This document shows, one piece after another, positions 1-8,999 of a DNA stretch of 64,000 nucleotides. Source of the DNA: Methylobacter sp. KS41 (GTDB taxonomy: Bacteria; Pseudomonadota; Gammaproteobacteria; Methylococcales; Methylomonadaceae); contig PHSP01000001.1 of the NCBI GenBank assembly GCA_002862125.1, positions 434,001 through 498,000 on the forward strand. Direction: 5' to 3'. How positions within the stretch are numbered: the first letter of the stretch is position 1; each line of letters opens with the position of its first letter. The notes below the pieces were generated by a model. The model was not told the DNA's origin. It was given only the letters and a program-made list of their open reading frames with translations, and did no database searches. Made by a program: the position numbers and the translations under genes.

Positions 1-204
1 AAAAATGAAGCGCCGGAAATTGTCGAAGCGCGCAAACTGATCGCCAAAGCCGAAGCTTTATTCGATATCACGTCCAATGAAGACAAAGAGGATATGATTG
101 ATTTGATCGAAGATATTAATAGCGCTATCGAAGCCGGTCTCGATGATCGATTGCAAGAAGCCGCTGCAAAATTAGCCGATATTATCTATTATCTGGAATC
201 CTGA
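1..204 (+). CDS. C-terminal end of an Hsp70-family (DnaK-like) protein, partial
   Basis: The reading frame is open from the first base and stops at 202-204, giving the last 67 residues of a protein that starts outside the window. It is a charged alpha-helical tail (EARKLIAKAEALFD, then EDINSAIEAG and LADIIYYLES), which resembles the C-terminal lid region of Hsp70-type chaperones. The stop overlaps the next start in a TGATG junction, so the two genes are probably co-transcribed. The family call rests on this short tail only and is tentative. Confidence 0.5.
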   Translation, partial: KNEAPEIVEARKLIAKAEALFDITSNEDKEDMIDLIEDINSAIEAGLDDRLQEAAAKLADIIYYLES

Positions 205-647
205 TGGAACGCTGCCCATGCTGCAATGCGAGATTAGCTGAAGCGCGACAGTTTTGCCCCCGCTGTCAAGCTGATCTGGGCAGCGTTCTAACCAGCGAAA
301 AAATGGCGAGACAGTGGTTAAGCAAAGCCTTTCGGTTTTGGCTTGCGCGTGATCCGCAAATGGCTATTCTTGCTTTAACTCAATCCATCAACCTCAAGCA
401 CACGCCGCTAGCGCTGGTTTTCCGTGACTTTATTATCAAGCGGGAATACCGTAAGGTGTTAGAATTTCTGGAAAAAAAGGAATATAAAGTGGCAAAAGAA
501 TCGCTCACATTGTTGCGTTGTTTAAACCCGGATAATAAACTTTTAAGGAAATTATACGGATTTACCAAGTATTTGTTGGTCAAGGATATAATAAAGCTCT
601 CCGCTCAACAAACAATCACAATATTTGATGAACACAAATCAGAATAG
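204..647 (+). CDS. Zinc-ribbon protein of unknown function
   Basis: This 147-residue protein opens with a zinc-ribbon pattern: Cys4, Cys6 and Cys7 followed by Cys18-x2-Cys21 (CPRC). The remaining 115 residues are helical, Lys- and Leu-rich and carry no signal peptide or membrane segment, so it is predicted to be cytoplasmic. Its ATG overlaps the stop of the upstream Hsp70-like gene, and its own end overlaps the next gene, so the three form a tight operon. A role as a partner of the Hsp70-like protein is suggested by position only; no enzymatic function can be assigned. Confidence 0.75.
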   Translation: MERCPCCNARLAEARQFCPRCQADLGSVLTSEKMARQWLSKAFRFWLARDPQMAILALTQSINLKHTPLALVFRDFIIKREYRKVLEFLEKKEYKVAKESLTLLRCLNPDNKLLRKLYGFTKYLLVKDIIKLSAQQTITIFDEHKSE

Positions 648-813
648 TTTATCCTCACCCTGCATCAGAAATTGCTGCCTGAATGATGACAATATCTGCT
701 TGGGCTGCTTTCGTTCAATCGATGAAATCACCCTCTGGACTCAAGTCGATGAGCAGGCGCGTCATCACTTTTTAATCAATGCCGAAAGACGTAAAAATGC
801 ACCCCAGAAATAA
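628..813 (+). CDS. DUF1289 family small Cys-rich protein
   Basis: A 61-residue protein with the DUF1289 signature: SPCIRNC near the N-terminus, then ICLGCFRSIDEITLW. The paired cysteines suggest metal binding, but the family has no established function. I place the start at the ATG at 628 rather than the TTG one codon earlier. It overlaps the end of the zinc-ribbon gene by 20 bases in another frame, which supports translational coupling. Confidence 0.8.
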   Translation: MNTNQNSLSSPCIRNCCLNDDNICLGCFRSIDEITLWTQVDEQARHHFLINAERRKNAPQK

Positions 814-882
814 TGTGTTTTTCTTACAGATTACCTTGTCGAAAAAGCCGCGCGGGTATGAAAATTAATCGAGACAATTTCA

Positions 883-1482
883 ATGAAACAATTACATAGA
901 AAAGATTTATTTGGCTGGTCAGAATTTAATAATGAACGTAATCTGGATTTTCACAGCGTGCTTTGGGTACGAGACGGCGGTAATGTTTTAATCGATCCGC
1001 TGCCCATGTCAGAACATGACCACAGCCATTTGCAACGTTTGGGCGGTGTCAATTTCATTGTAATTACTAATAGCGACCATTGCCGCGATGCTGAACATAT
1101 TGCCGGCAGAACAGGAGCCGCGATTTATGGCCCATCGGGTGAGGAAGATACGTTTCCTGTTTCCTGTGATCGCTGGCTTCATGATAATGAAGAAATCGTT
1201 CCCGGATTGATTGCTTATCAACTTGAAGGATCTAAAACACCGGGAGAGCTTGCTCTACTTTTGGAACACACTACCCTGATAACAGGCGACTTAATTCGCT
1301 GCCATATCGCTGGTGAATTATGTATATTACCGGAAAAAAAGCTTACCGATTTCCACAAGGCTGTTCAATCGGTCAAGCGTGTCGCTGAACTACCCGGCAT
1401 TAAAGCGGTTCTAACGGGCGATGGCTGGCCGTTGTTTAATCATGGCAGTGAAGCATTGCATCGCCTGGCAAGATCGCTTTAA
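883..1482 (+). CDS. Metallo-beta-lactamase-fold protein, degenerate metal site
   Basis: This 199-residue protein has the layout of a small MBL-fold hydrolase: a strand-rich N-terminus with NVLIDPLP, a motif region VITNSDHCRD at about residue 65, LITGDLIRCH at about residue 144, and a final VLTGDGWPLF. The classical HxHxDH metal motif is replaced by NSDHCRD, so at least one zinc site looks lost. It lacks a signal peptide and is probably cytoplasmic. It stands alone, 69 bases after the DUF1289 gene. It may be a non-catalytic or altered-specificity member; no substrate can be named. Confidence 0.65.
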   Translation: MKQLHRKDLFGWSEFNNERNLDFHSVLWVRDGGNVLIDPLPMSEHDHSHLQRLGGVNFIVITNSDHCRDAEHIAGRTGAAIYGPSGEEDTFPVSCDRWLHDNEEIVPGLIAYQLEGSKTPGELALLLEHTTLITGDLIRCHIAGELCILPEKKLTDFHKAVQSVKRVAELPGIKAVLTGDGWPLFNHGSEALHRLARSL

Positions 1483-1745
1483 TCAACCGCCAAAAAGCAG
1501 TTTGCAGACGATTCATGGCGCTTCACAATTTGTTTATGAACCACGAACAGCCTGAACGTCCACAGCGCCAGGCATTTTGGGCAAATGCCGTTATGAAAAA
1601 AACAGCATTTACTCAAACCAGCCCAATCAAACCGGATTTTCGCTATTAAACTATTAACAATTTCCAGTTTGTATTTTATCAAAACATCTTCTACCATATA
1701 TTCCTAAGCCAAATAAACAGTCCACTTTGAGTCAAGGGGTAAAGA

Positions 1746-2051
1746 ATGAATATCATCGATTTGAGAAAAGGCCCGCGTAGATCATTGACAGCTCAACGCG
1801 TAGACGAACGACGCAAAGTAGTATACGAATTCGGTTCTCCGGAATGGTTGGAATATATACAAGAAAACCAGGTGGATTGTCCAATGACTGATCGGCGCAA
1901 GGCGGAAAGAGGTACTGAGAAACGGCAATTATCTGATCGTCGTGAACAGTTCGCTGAAATGCCCGTCGATTCAATAAACAATTACACTCGCATCTATCTT
2001 ACTCCGGCAGAGAAAGAGATACTTCAAGATTTATATCTGGACGAGCTCTGA
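1746..2051 (+). CDS. Conserved hypothetical protein, 101 residues, RR-rich
   Basis: A small, soluble protein with a good ribosome-binding site (AAGGGG 8 bases before the ATG). It carries repeated Arg-rich clusters (GPRRS, DERRKVVYEFGSPEW, DRRKAERG, SDRREQF) and a helical C-terminus (LTPAEKEILQDLYLDEL). Short RR-containing motifs of this kind occur at the edges of PilZ-type modules, but no PilZ domain is visible. The function is unknown. It converges on the SPOR-domain gene that follows. Confidence 0.6.
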   Translation: MNIIDLRKGPRRSLTAQRVDERRKVVYEFGSPEWLEYIQENQVDCPMTDRRKAERGTEKRQLSDRREQFAEMPVDSINNYTRIYLTPAEKEILQDLYLDEL

Positions 2052-2077
2052 GCAACTGGTTCCGGACTGCTTAATAG

Positions 2078-3736
2078 CTAATTATTGCTTACAGAAACCG
2101 AGACTAAATTCTGTGATTTTTTGATTTTAGCAGCATACGAATCCGCGCGCGCTTTATTTTTAAAGCCGCCTACCTTAAGACGATACCACTTTGCATTATT
2201 CATTTTGACCGCTTTAATCTCAACGGGAATACCTTTTTGAATGAATTTGGCGGCTTTTCTTTTAGCTTCGCTCAGCTGATTATATGCAATAAGATTAACA
2301 GACCAAACTGAAGCGGCCTTGGCGTTTTTTGTTATCTTGTTGACTGATGATATTTTAAGCGCTTTTTCTGACGGTTTTTTCTTATCCATAACAGGAGCCT
2401 TGACCTCCTTATTATCAATAGAATTGTTCATGACTAACTGTTTGGCAGCTATCTTTGCCGTAGCGCTTGTTGACCGCTCCAGTAAGGACGGTAATTGCCC
2501 TTTCCTCTTTCCCGGCACTGATTCCCTAATCAGGGGATTGTCAGTTTCCGCAAAGCGTTCAGCGGGGCCCTCCTTCAACTTTTGATTCGACTGTTCAACG
2601 GCTAAGTCGCTATCGCTCATTTCCATAGCGGAATTTTTTTCTGCGACGCCGCTCATATCCTCCTCAATGATCGAAACCAGATCAGTTAATTTTGATACCT
2701 TAGCTTGTAAATTTGAAACTGTTACGCCCATAACCACTGCAGATAATAAGGCAACAATGCCAAAACCTAATGAGACATAAGTGATCATAGCGGCTTTCTT
2801 AACTTTCTCTTCGTAGCCGCCTAGCTGTTTATTAAAGGCTTCCTGCCCGGAAATAAAGAGACTGGACTCAGTAGCTCCCGCTTCCTTATTTAAGCTGCAT
2901 AAAAACTCTTCCTGATAAGTTGCCCCGCTAAAAGGCCGCTCCCGCTTTACGGATTCAGGATTTTCTTCTTTATCCAAGGAAGCTTGAATTGACCCCTTGT
3001 CAAGCGCTAACCCGTTAGCCCCGCTGATGCCATCAATCGGCAGTACATTAGGCGCTCCAGCGTCTTCTCGCACTTCATCATTAGCATCTTCAGCCAATAT
3101 TTTATTATGAACGTCCCCGGAATAAATATCCTGAACAGGGACCTCTTCAACTCCTGTGAGCTTATCTTTTTCCGGCTGTCCGGCTGACTCAGTGACAGAC
3201 TGATCTAAATCCCGGAAATCTTCAGTCATATCCATTTCATCAATTACCAGGACGCCCCGAACCCTATCAGCGTCTTCCGGTTTATTCCGGGCGTCAAAAC
3301 CGTCGTCAACGAGCAACCTGTCGATGGCATCTTCTTCACTCACTATTTCATCAAAACCGGCCCTGGGGTAAAAATCCGGAACCGTGCTTTCTTCAGCTTG
3401 CGTGTGTTGATCTTTTTCTGATCGTTCGACTGGTTCAATAACAAACCGGCCAAAATCTGTTAAATCATCAGCCAGATCGATATCATCAATCAGCAAGGCA
3501 TCCGGCTCCCTTTCGCCTTTATTCAGATCATCATCGGCTTCAAAACCTGAATTGATCAGCAATCTATCAATTGCCTCATCGTCATCAAGTACATGATTCA
3601 AAGCAACAGGTGATGGTTCTTCTTGATCCAGCATCACATCCAAATCAACTAATATGAAGTCATCATCCCCTATGTTTGCATCAGCGGAATGCTCATTCCG
3701 TCCGCGTTTCAGTTTTTTAGTCATAGTGAAGTTCAT
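2078..3736 (-). CDS. SPOR-domain membrane protein with acidic N-terminal repeats
   Basis: A 552-residue bitopic inner-membrane protein. Residues 1-310 form a long acidic cytoplasmic region with degenerate repeats: EAIDRLL at 54-60 recurs as DAIDRLL at 136-142, and an ALLIDDIDL-like segment recurs near 80, 162 and 231. One membrane helix spans about 315-340. A Ser/Lys-rich linker leads to a C-terminal SPOR domain at about 475-550 (SVWSVNLIAYNQLSEA, WYRLKVGGFKNKARAD). SPOR domains bind denuded peptidoglycan at the septum, so a role in cell division or envelope maintenance is likely. The start could also be the second Met, at 3724. It is transcribed divergently from gcvR. Confidence 0.8.
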   Translation of the reverse strand: MNFTMTKKLKRGRNEHSADANIGDDDFILVDLDVMLDQEEPSPVALNHVLDDDEAIDRLLINSGFEADDDLNKGEREPDALLIDDIDLADDLTDFGRFVIEPVERSEKDQHTQAEESTVPDFYPRAGFDEIVSEEDAIDRLLVDDGFDARNKPEDADRVRGVLVIDEMDMTEDFRDLDQSVTESAGQPEKDKLTGVEEVPVQDIYSGDVHNKILAEDANDEVREDAGAPNVLPIDGISGANGLALDKGSIQASLDKEENPESVKRERPFSGATYQEEFLCSLNKEAGATESSLFISGQEAFNKQLGGYEEKVKKAAMITYVSLGFGIVALLSAVVMGVTVSNLQAKVSKLTDLVSIIEEDMSGVAEKNSAMEMSDSDLAVEQSNQKLKEGPAERFAETDNPLIRESVPGKRKGQLPSLLERSTSATAKIAAKQLVMNNSIDNKEVKAPVMDKKKPSEKALKISSVNKITKNAKAASVWSVNLIAYNQLSEAKRKAAKFIQKGIPVEIKAVKMNNAKWYRLKVGGFKNKARADSYAAKIKKSQNLVSVSVSNN

Positions 3737-3847
3737 AAAAGGGAAGAAAAAAAACCATAAAATTTAATAGCGGCTTTTTATCAGTATAAAATAGCGCTTT
3801 ATTTTAATACCAATAAAACTTAATGTTCATAAAGTTTTATTCATTTG

Positions 3848-4414
3848 ATGCTAAACTCCCCAAAAAACTTTTTAGAAAATACAATGCAACTAGCCATTAC
3901 TGTTTTAGGTAGCAATCAGATTAATTTCATCGCTGAAATATTGCCAGTTGTACACGATTGCAGCTGCAATATTTTAGAAATAAGATCTTCTCATCTTGGC
4001 CAATCAACCGCCGCATACATGCTTGTTCAAGGTAACTGGAATCAAATTGCCAAATTTGAAAACACCCTGGACAACATCCAGAAGCGTCTGGATATCAAAA
4101 TCCATGCTTTACGACCCGATCAAAAGGACAAAAGCAAAGGTAAAGATTGCGTACCCTACTCTTTGGAAACCATCTCGCTGGATAAAGATAGCGTTGTCGA
4201 GTCTATTACCTCCTTTCTGTTTGATCGAAATATAAGTATCGAAGAAATATCAGGAAGTTCATACCAGGCCCCTTATATTCAATCTTCGGTGTTTTCGACC
4301 AAGTTTGTTATATTAGTCCCGCCCCAACTTCCTCTCTTATCACTGCGAGAAGAGTTTTTGGAGTTTTGCGATCACTTAAATATCGACGCAATTCTTGAAC
4401 CCATAAAACGTTAA
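3848..4414 (+). CDS. gcvR: Glycine cleavage system transcriptional repressor-like ACT protein GcvR
   Basis: A 188-residue protein made of two ACT domains (about 14-85 and 100-180), the architecture of GcvR. In enterobacteria GcvR binds GcvA and represses gcv in the absence of glycine. The first ACT repeat begins MQLAITVLGSNQINFIAEI. I start at the ATG at 3848 rather than the adjacent TTG; the internal ATG at 3884 is an alternative. It lies directly upstream of bcp, a gcvR-bcp pairing also known in Escherichia coli. The gcvT-gcvP genes are 36 kb away in this window. Whether it still regulates them is inference. Confidence 0.75.
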   Translation: MLNSPKNFLENTMQLAITVLGSNQINFIAEILPVVHDCSCNILEIRSSHLGQSTAAYMLVQGNWNQIAKFENTLDNIQKRLDIKIHALRPDQKDKSKGKDCVPYSLETISLDKDSVVESITSFLFDRNISIEEISGSSYQAPYIQSSVFSTKFVILVPPQLPLLSLREEFLEFCDHLNIDAILEPIKR

Positions 4415-4422
4415 TATTCATC

Positions 4423-4896
4423 ATGAACCAGATAAGTACCGGCAACGCTATTCCTGATTTTGAGTCACTGTCTACCGGTAATAAAACAGTTAAATTAACC
4501 GACTATCGCGGCCGCTTTATCGTTATTTATTTCTACCCCAAAGACAATACGCCTGGTTGTACTCTGGAAGGTCAGAACTTCCGTGACAATATTGAAAAAT
4601 TTGCTGCATTAAATGCCGTTATACTGGGCATATCCCGTGATACCGTCCGCATCCACGAAGGCTTTAAAAGTAAACAAGAGCTCCCTTTTGACTTGCTTTC
4701 AGACGAAGATGAAAAACTTTGCCAATTATTTGATGTTATAAAAATGAAAAATATGTACGGCAAGCAGGTCAGGGGCATTGAGCGCAGCACTTTTCTAATT
4801 GATCCTCAAGGTATTTTGATCCGCCAATGGCGTAAGGTAAAAGTCAAAAACCATATTGAAGATATCCTTAATGCCCTGACTGAAGCAGATAAATAG
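4423..4896 (+). CDS. bcp: Peroxiredoxin, Bcp/PrxQ subfamily
   Basis: A 157-residue thiol peroxidase that reduces hydrogen peroxide and organic hydroperoxides in the cytoplasm. The peroxidatic motif is TPGCTLEG with Cys46. The resolving cysteine often found five residues later in PrxQ proteins is Gln51 here; the only later candidate I see is Cys100 (EKLCQLFDV). It may therefore resolve through Cys100 or act as a one-Cys enzyme. The gene starts 8 bases after gcvR and is probably translated from the same message. Confidence 0.9.
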   Translation: MNQISTGNAIPDFESLSTGNKTVKLTDYRGRFIVIYFYPKDNTPGCTLEGQNFRDNIEKFAALNAVILGISRDTVRIHEGFKSKQELPFDLLSDEDEKLCQLFDVIKMKNMYGKQVRGIERSTFLIDPQGILIRQWRKVKVKNHIEDILNALTEADK

Positions 4897-4983
4897 CTAT
4901 CATGCCGGTTAAAAACAGTCTTGAGCCTGCTTCTAATAATCCGGAAAACACCAAACCGTCCCTGACCTTGCGCATAACATCTC

Positions 4984-6402
4984 ATGAATATTCAAACACC
5001 GCCTGATAGAAAGCTGTTTGTTTTAGATACCAATGTCCTCATGCACGATCCGGCGGCTATTTTCCGCTTCCAGGAACATGATATTTTTATACCCATGATC
5101 GTCCTTGAGGAACTGGATCATGCTAAAAAGGGCTTAACAGAAGTCGCCCGCAATGTAAGACAAGTCAGCCGCTTTCTGGATGAATTAATCTGCGACGCCA
5201 ACCAGCAAACGCTCAATGACGGCCTGCCTTTATCTCGCATAGAACACGGCCCGAAAGGTGATGCAGCCAGGGATATGGGGCGTTTATACTTTCAAACCAG
5301 CGACATGACCGCCCTGCTTCCAGAAAGCATGCCCGGCAACATTGTTGATAATGCTATTCTCAAAATTGTCTTGGCGCTAACCAAGGAACTCCCGGATACC
5401 AATATAATTCTGGTATCCAAAGATATCAATATGCGCATCAAAGCAGCCACTTTAGAGCTGTCTGCTGAAGATTATCATAATGATCAGACGCTGGAAGATA
5501 TTGATCTTCTTTATTGCGGCGCTTCCGCTTTGGATAACGATTTCTGGAATGAACACGGCGCCAAAATGGAGTCCTGGCAGGAAAAAGGCAGAACTTTTTA
5601 CAAACTGGAAGATCCTCTGGTTACCGAATGGCATCCCAACCAGTATTTGTATTTAGAAGATGAATCAAATTTTGAAGCAATCGTCAGATCCTGTGAAAGC
5701 CAAGTTGCTGTTTTGGAAATGGCCAAGGATTACCGTACAAAGCACAATAATATCTGGGGAATTACTGCCAAAAACCGGGAACAGAACTTCGCTCTTAATG
5801 TTTTACTGGACCCTGATTGTGATTTTGTTACCTTGCTAGGTACGGCGGGTACAGGTAAGACCTTACTGGCGTTGGCCGCTGGACTTGTTATGACAATGGA
5901 GAAAAAAATTTACAGCGAAATCATCATGACCCGCGAAACCGTATCCATAGGTGAAGATATTGGCTTTCTTCCGGGCACAGAAGAAGAAAAAATGGCGCCG
6001 TGGATGGGCGCGCTAATGGATAATCTTGAACTGCTTGGCAGCCGTCTGGGACAAAACGAATGGGAGCAAGGCGCAACCAAAAATATTCTTATGAACCGGG
6101 TTAAAATAAGATCTCTTAATTTTATGCGCGGCAGAACATTCCTCAACCGGTATATGATCATCGACGAGGCTCAAAACCTGACCTCAAAACAAATGAAAAC
6201 ACTGATAACCCGCGCCGGTCCAGGAACAAAAGTTGTCTGTATCGGCAACCTTTCGCAAATAGATACCCCTTATTTAACCGCGACAACGTCCGGGTTAACT
6301 TATGTGGTAGACCGCTTTAAAAAATGGCCTCATGGCGCGCACATCACTTTACTCAGAGGCGAGCGCTCACGTTTAGCCGATTTCGCTTCCGATACCTTGT
6401 AG
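4984..6402 (+). CDS. PhoH-like protein with N-terminal PIN domain (PhoH2 type)
   Basis: A 472-residue cytoplasmic protein with a PIN ribonuclease domain (about 10-150; LDTNVLMHDP with Asp15, ILVSKDINMRIKA) fused to a PhoH ATPase domain (about 240-470). The P-loop GTAGTGKT falls near residue 285, and a Walker B-like MIIDEAQNLT lies near 393. Family members are thought to couple RNA unwinding to RNA cleavage. The full length is normal for the family. It sits 87 bases downstream of bcp on the same strand, and nothing in the sequence indicates toxin-antitoxin pairing. Confidence 0.9.
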   Translation: MNIQTPPDRKLFVLDTNVLMHDPAAIFRFQEHDIFIPMIVLEELDHAKKGLTEVARNVRQVSRFLDELICDANQQTLNDGLPLSRIEHGPKGDAARDMGRLYFQTSDMTALLPESMPGNIVDNAILKIVLALTKELPDTNIILVSKDINMRIKAATLELSAEDYHNDQTLEDIDLLYCGASALDNDFWNEHGAKMESWQEKGRTFYKLEDPLVTEWHPNQYLYLEDESNFEAIVRSCESQVAVLEMAKDYRTKHNNIWGITAKNREQNFALNVLLDPDCDFVTLLGTAGTGKTLLALAAGLVMTMEKKIYSEIIMTRETVSIGEDIGFLPGTEEEKMAPWMGALMDNLELLGSRLGQNEWEQGATKNILMNRVKIRSLNFMRGRTFLNRYMIIDEAQNLTSKQMKTLITRAGPGTKVVCIGNLSQIDTPYLTATTSGLTYVVDRFKKWPHGAHITLLRGERSRLADFASDTL

Positions 6403-6559
6403 CGGCCCTATGCGCCTGAAAAATTGCCTGTGATGGTTTATTTTGATCTTATTGAGCCAAGTCATTTTTACCTTTAACCAGCGATCCGATTAAGAAATTA
6501 AAAGCTTACAGCTTTTGGCCGTTCCTAACCTTCACCCGCTTAAAATTTAAATCCTCGCC

Positions 6560-7558
6560 ATGCCCGGAATATTCGATAACCCGCATTCGACAGTGGTCGA
6601 ACTGGTCAGGCGCCATGGCGGTCCCGTATCGCACGCCGCGCTTGACCCCTCGCAAAGCATATTTCGTATTCCCGCTATTGATGGTCTAATCGGATTTTTG
6701 CTCGTGCGCCGGTGCGCCGTCGTAATAGGCGATCCGGTCTGCGCGCCAGAGCATAAAGCCCCCTTGGCCGACGCCTTTGCTGCTTATTGCGCGGACAAAG
6801 GCTGGTCCGCCCTGTACTCCACCGCCTCGGCGGCCATGCAAATCTATGCCCGCGAACGGGGCTATGCGACGATAGAGTTTGCCAGTCTGTTAATGGCCGA
6901 TCCTCAGTACGATCCCGAGACAGACCACCAAGGCCACCACCTGCGCCAACATCTCAACCACGTTCGCCGGACGGGCGTGACAGTACGAGAATACATGGGA
7001 GAAGCATTTCCCGACGCCCGGCTGGAAGCCTTGGCGGAATCGTCCTGCGAACAATGGCTAAGCGGCCGCCACGGGCCGCAAATGTATCTGGGCCATCCCC
7101 GCCTTTTTCAGGACAGGGCAGGCCGCCGCTGGTTCATCGCCGAACAGGCAGGTAGCGTTGTCGGTTTTCTTTCTATGCTGAGTGTGAGTTGCATCGAGGG
7201 CAATAATCTGATCAACATTGTGTTCTCTTCGCCCGCCGCCCCGCTCTATACCAATGAACTGATGGTCGCCGAAGCCTTACGGACCTTGCGTGCAGAGGGC
7301 GCTCGCTCGGTCTGCCTGGGCGTTGGGCCGCTGGAGAGGCTGGGGCAAATCGATGGCTGCGGTCGCGCCGCCGAGTTCATATCGCGCAGCATCTACCGCT
7401 TGACGTCAAAGTTGCTGCACCTGCACGGCAGAACCGTATTCTGGGAAAAGTACCATGTAACGCGCAGAGAGCCCTTGTACCTGTTGTTTCAATCGCCGGA
7501 CATCGGTTTTCGCGAAGTCAATGCACTGCTCCGCGCCTTTCATTTTTCCGTGAGTTAG
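6560..7558 (+). CDS. DUF2156 / phosphatidylglycerol lysyltransferase C-terminal-like protein
   Basis: A 332-residue soluble protein resembling the C-terminal aminoacyltransferase (GNAT-like) half of MprF-type enzymes: GLIGFLLVRRCAVVIGDPVCAPEH at the N-terminus, then LRQHLNHVRRTG and FIAEQAGSVVGFLSM. The membrane flippase half of MprF is absent, so it may modify a lipid or another acceptor, but the substrate is unknown. The coding sequence is visibly richer in G and C than the AT-rich genes on both sides, which suggests later acquisition. It is monocistronic as far as the spacing shows. Confidence 0.7.
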   Translation: MPGIFDNPHSTVVELVRRHGGPVSHAALDPSQSIFRIPAIDGLIGFLLVRRCAVVIGDPVCAPEHKAPLADAFAAYCADKGWSALYSTASAAMQIYARERGYATIEFASLLMADPQYDPETDHQGHHLRQHLNHVRRTGVTVREYMGEAFPDARLEALAESSCEQWLSGRHGPQMYLGHPRLFQDRAGRRWFIAEQAGSVVGFLSMLSVSCIEGNNLINIVFSSPAAPLYTNELMVAEALRTLRAEGARSVCLGVGPLERLGQIDGCGRAAEFISRSIYRLTSKLLHLHGRTVFWEKYHVTRREPLYLLFQSPDIGFREVNALLRAFHFSVS

Positions 7559-8024
7559 TTGCTTTGGGCCGCGCAGCTCAATACTTGGCAAGCGTGTCGC
7601 CGGGAATAAAAATCCAGAAACTATTACAGACGTCAGTTAAAAAACCGGATTTCTGCATCGATAAATCCGGGGCACATTCGTACGATTCAATGGAAGATTA
7701 TAAGACGCGCATCGCGGAATTTAATTTATCTCAAACAACGAAAAGATTAAAGGACTTGTAAAATATTTTCGTTACTTTTAGCCTGACAAGTGTTTAACAT
7801 TCACAGTTATAGTCAATACTCATTTCCCTGCATGAAACAGTGTCGCATTTCCTGAATAAAGCCAAACCGGAAAATGGCTATCTCGTCGCTCAAAAAGGTT
7901 CATCGTAAAATCTACTGATAACAACTATTGATTGAATCTTGACCCGGCAATCCCGCGCGACTGCGGTTATAATATAACAATATCCGTAACCCCCCGTTTC
8001 TTCTTAAGCGCACGCATCTTTGCC
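7559..8024. other. Intergenic stretch, no supported gene
   Basis: About 465 bases between the DUF2156 gene and a membrane protein. A 65-codon open frame (7564-7761) begins with TTG six bases after the upstream stop, but it has no ribosome-binding site and no recognisable motif, so I do not call it. The rest is AT-rich and shows no RNA gene or strong hairpin. Confidence 0.5.
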
Positions 8025-8537
8025 ATGAATTTATTAATCAAATACCTTTCACTTTGCTGGTTCAGAAATAATCCTGCTGAGTTATTTCCCTCCAAATCGT
8101 TTATGTGGAAAACAGTCGCGTTTTATCTCGTTTCAGGCATTATTGTTGAAGGCCTGATTTCCGACCCCGCGGATGGCACAATAGAAGTCTTGTTACGAAC
8201 AATCATGGCATTTTCATCCATCGCTACATACTTGTTAATCTTTAAAAAATGGCAATATTTTAATCAACTTTATACTGCCATTTTTATCTGCGAAAACTTT
8301 ATTATGACACTGGGTACAGCCACAGAAGGCCTGTATTTTTTAATGGTAATGTTACATCAGGAATACTCGGAAGAGATTGCAATCGGAATTGGCGCATTGC
8401 TGGTTGGCTGGTATATAGCAATTGTAAGTTACATTTTGCGGCAGGCATTTGGGACAAAAATGAGCGTTAGCGTTATTTTAGCTTTCAGCTATTTTGTCTT
8501 AACTTACGGCATCCCAATGCTGTTTATGGATATATAA
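8025..8537 (+). CDS. Hypothetical membrane protein, about 5 helices
   Basis: A 170-residue protein with hydrophobic segments at roughly 28-45 (VAFYLVSGIIVEGLI), 55-72, 85-105, 115-135 and 145-165, so it is an inner-membrane protein. I use the ATG at 8025 (MNLLIKYLSLCWF) instead of a TTG 31 codons upstream, because the longer form adds a polar extension without support. It resembles small uncharacterised membrane proteins of the YIP1 or DUF type only in general layout. Function unknown. Confidence 0.6.
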   Translation: MNLLIKYLSLCWFRNNPAELFPSKSFMWKTVAFYLVSGIIVEGLISDPADGTIEVLLRTIMAFSSIATYLLIFKKWQYFNQLYTAIFICENFIMTLGTATEGLYFLMVMLHQEYSEEIAIGIGALLVGWYIAIVSYILRQAFGTKMSVSVILAFSYFVLTYGIPMLFMDI

Positions 8538-8999
8538 AAAGCGCCTTTGAAGCTGCTGATAACGCCAAGAAAAATCCCGTCAACGTCGTACTTGAATAAT
8601 ATATTTACCGGATGGATTCTGTCAGGCTGCCTATCTTGGAAATCACGCCTCCGGACGATACATAGTGATAAGAGCGTCATTCAGTTTCATTGCGCTATTT
8701 TAGCCAGTATTTTCAACAAAACATTCTCATGCGGCACTCAATCCGTTATCGCTGCACCGCGAAATGGAAGATTAGCATACAAGTTAACCCAACCGGAAAT
8801 TTAACAGTTAAGGGCCCGGAAACATTAAGGTTTCTGTCCAATGGCTTGGACCATCCGGTCAATAGATCCATCGCGTTTATATTTATAAGGCAAAAAATGC
8901 TAGGCTTTTTAAGCCGTGGTTCTAAATCTATTATCCTTTGTCATAAAAGGGTAACAAGCTCTTTGTTACAATGCCACGTTTCCAATTCATTAATTAATT
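8538..8999. promoter_or_regulatory. phoB upstream region with a possible PhoB half-site
   Basis: There are 460 bases without a convincing gene. Two short open frames (8547-8804 and 8690-9007) lack motifs and good start signals. Near phoB, CTTTGTCAT at 8936-8944 resembles one half of a Pho box, but the second half (AGGGTAA) matches poorly. A 7-bp inverted repeat follows (GTAACAA at 8951-8957 and TTGTTAC at 8963-8969). Autoregulation of phoB through this area is plausible, not shown. Confidence 0.3.

Noticed and set aside
4902-5010. About 35-codon frame between bcp and the phoH-like gene
   Set aside because: It overlaps the start of the phoH-like gene in another frame, and no motif or leader supports it.
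7564-7761. 65-codon frame after the DUF2156 gene
   Set aside because: TTG start, no ribosome-binding site and no recognisable motif; kept only as a note in the intergenic entry.
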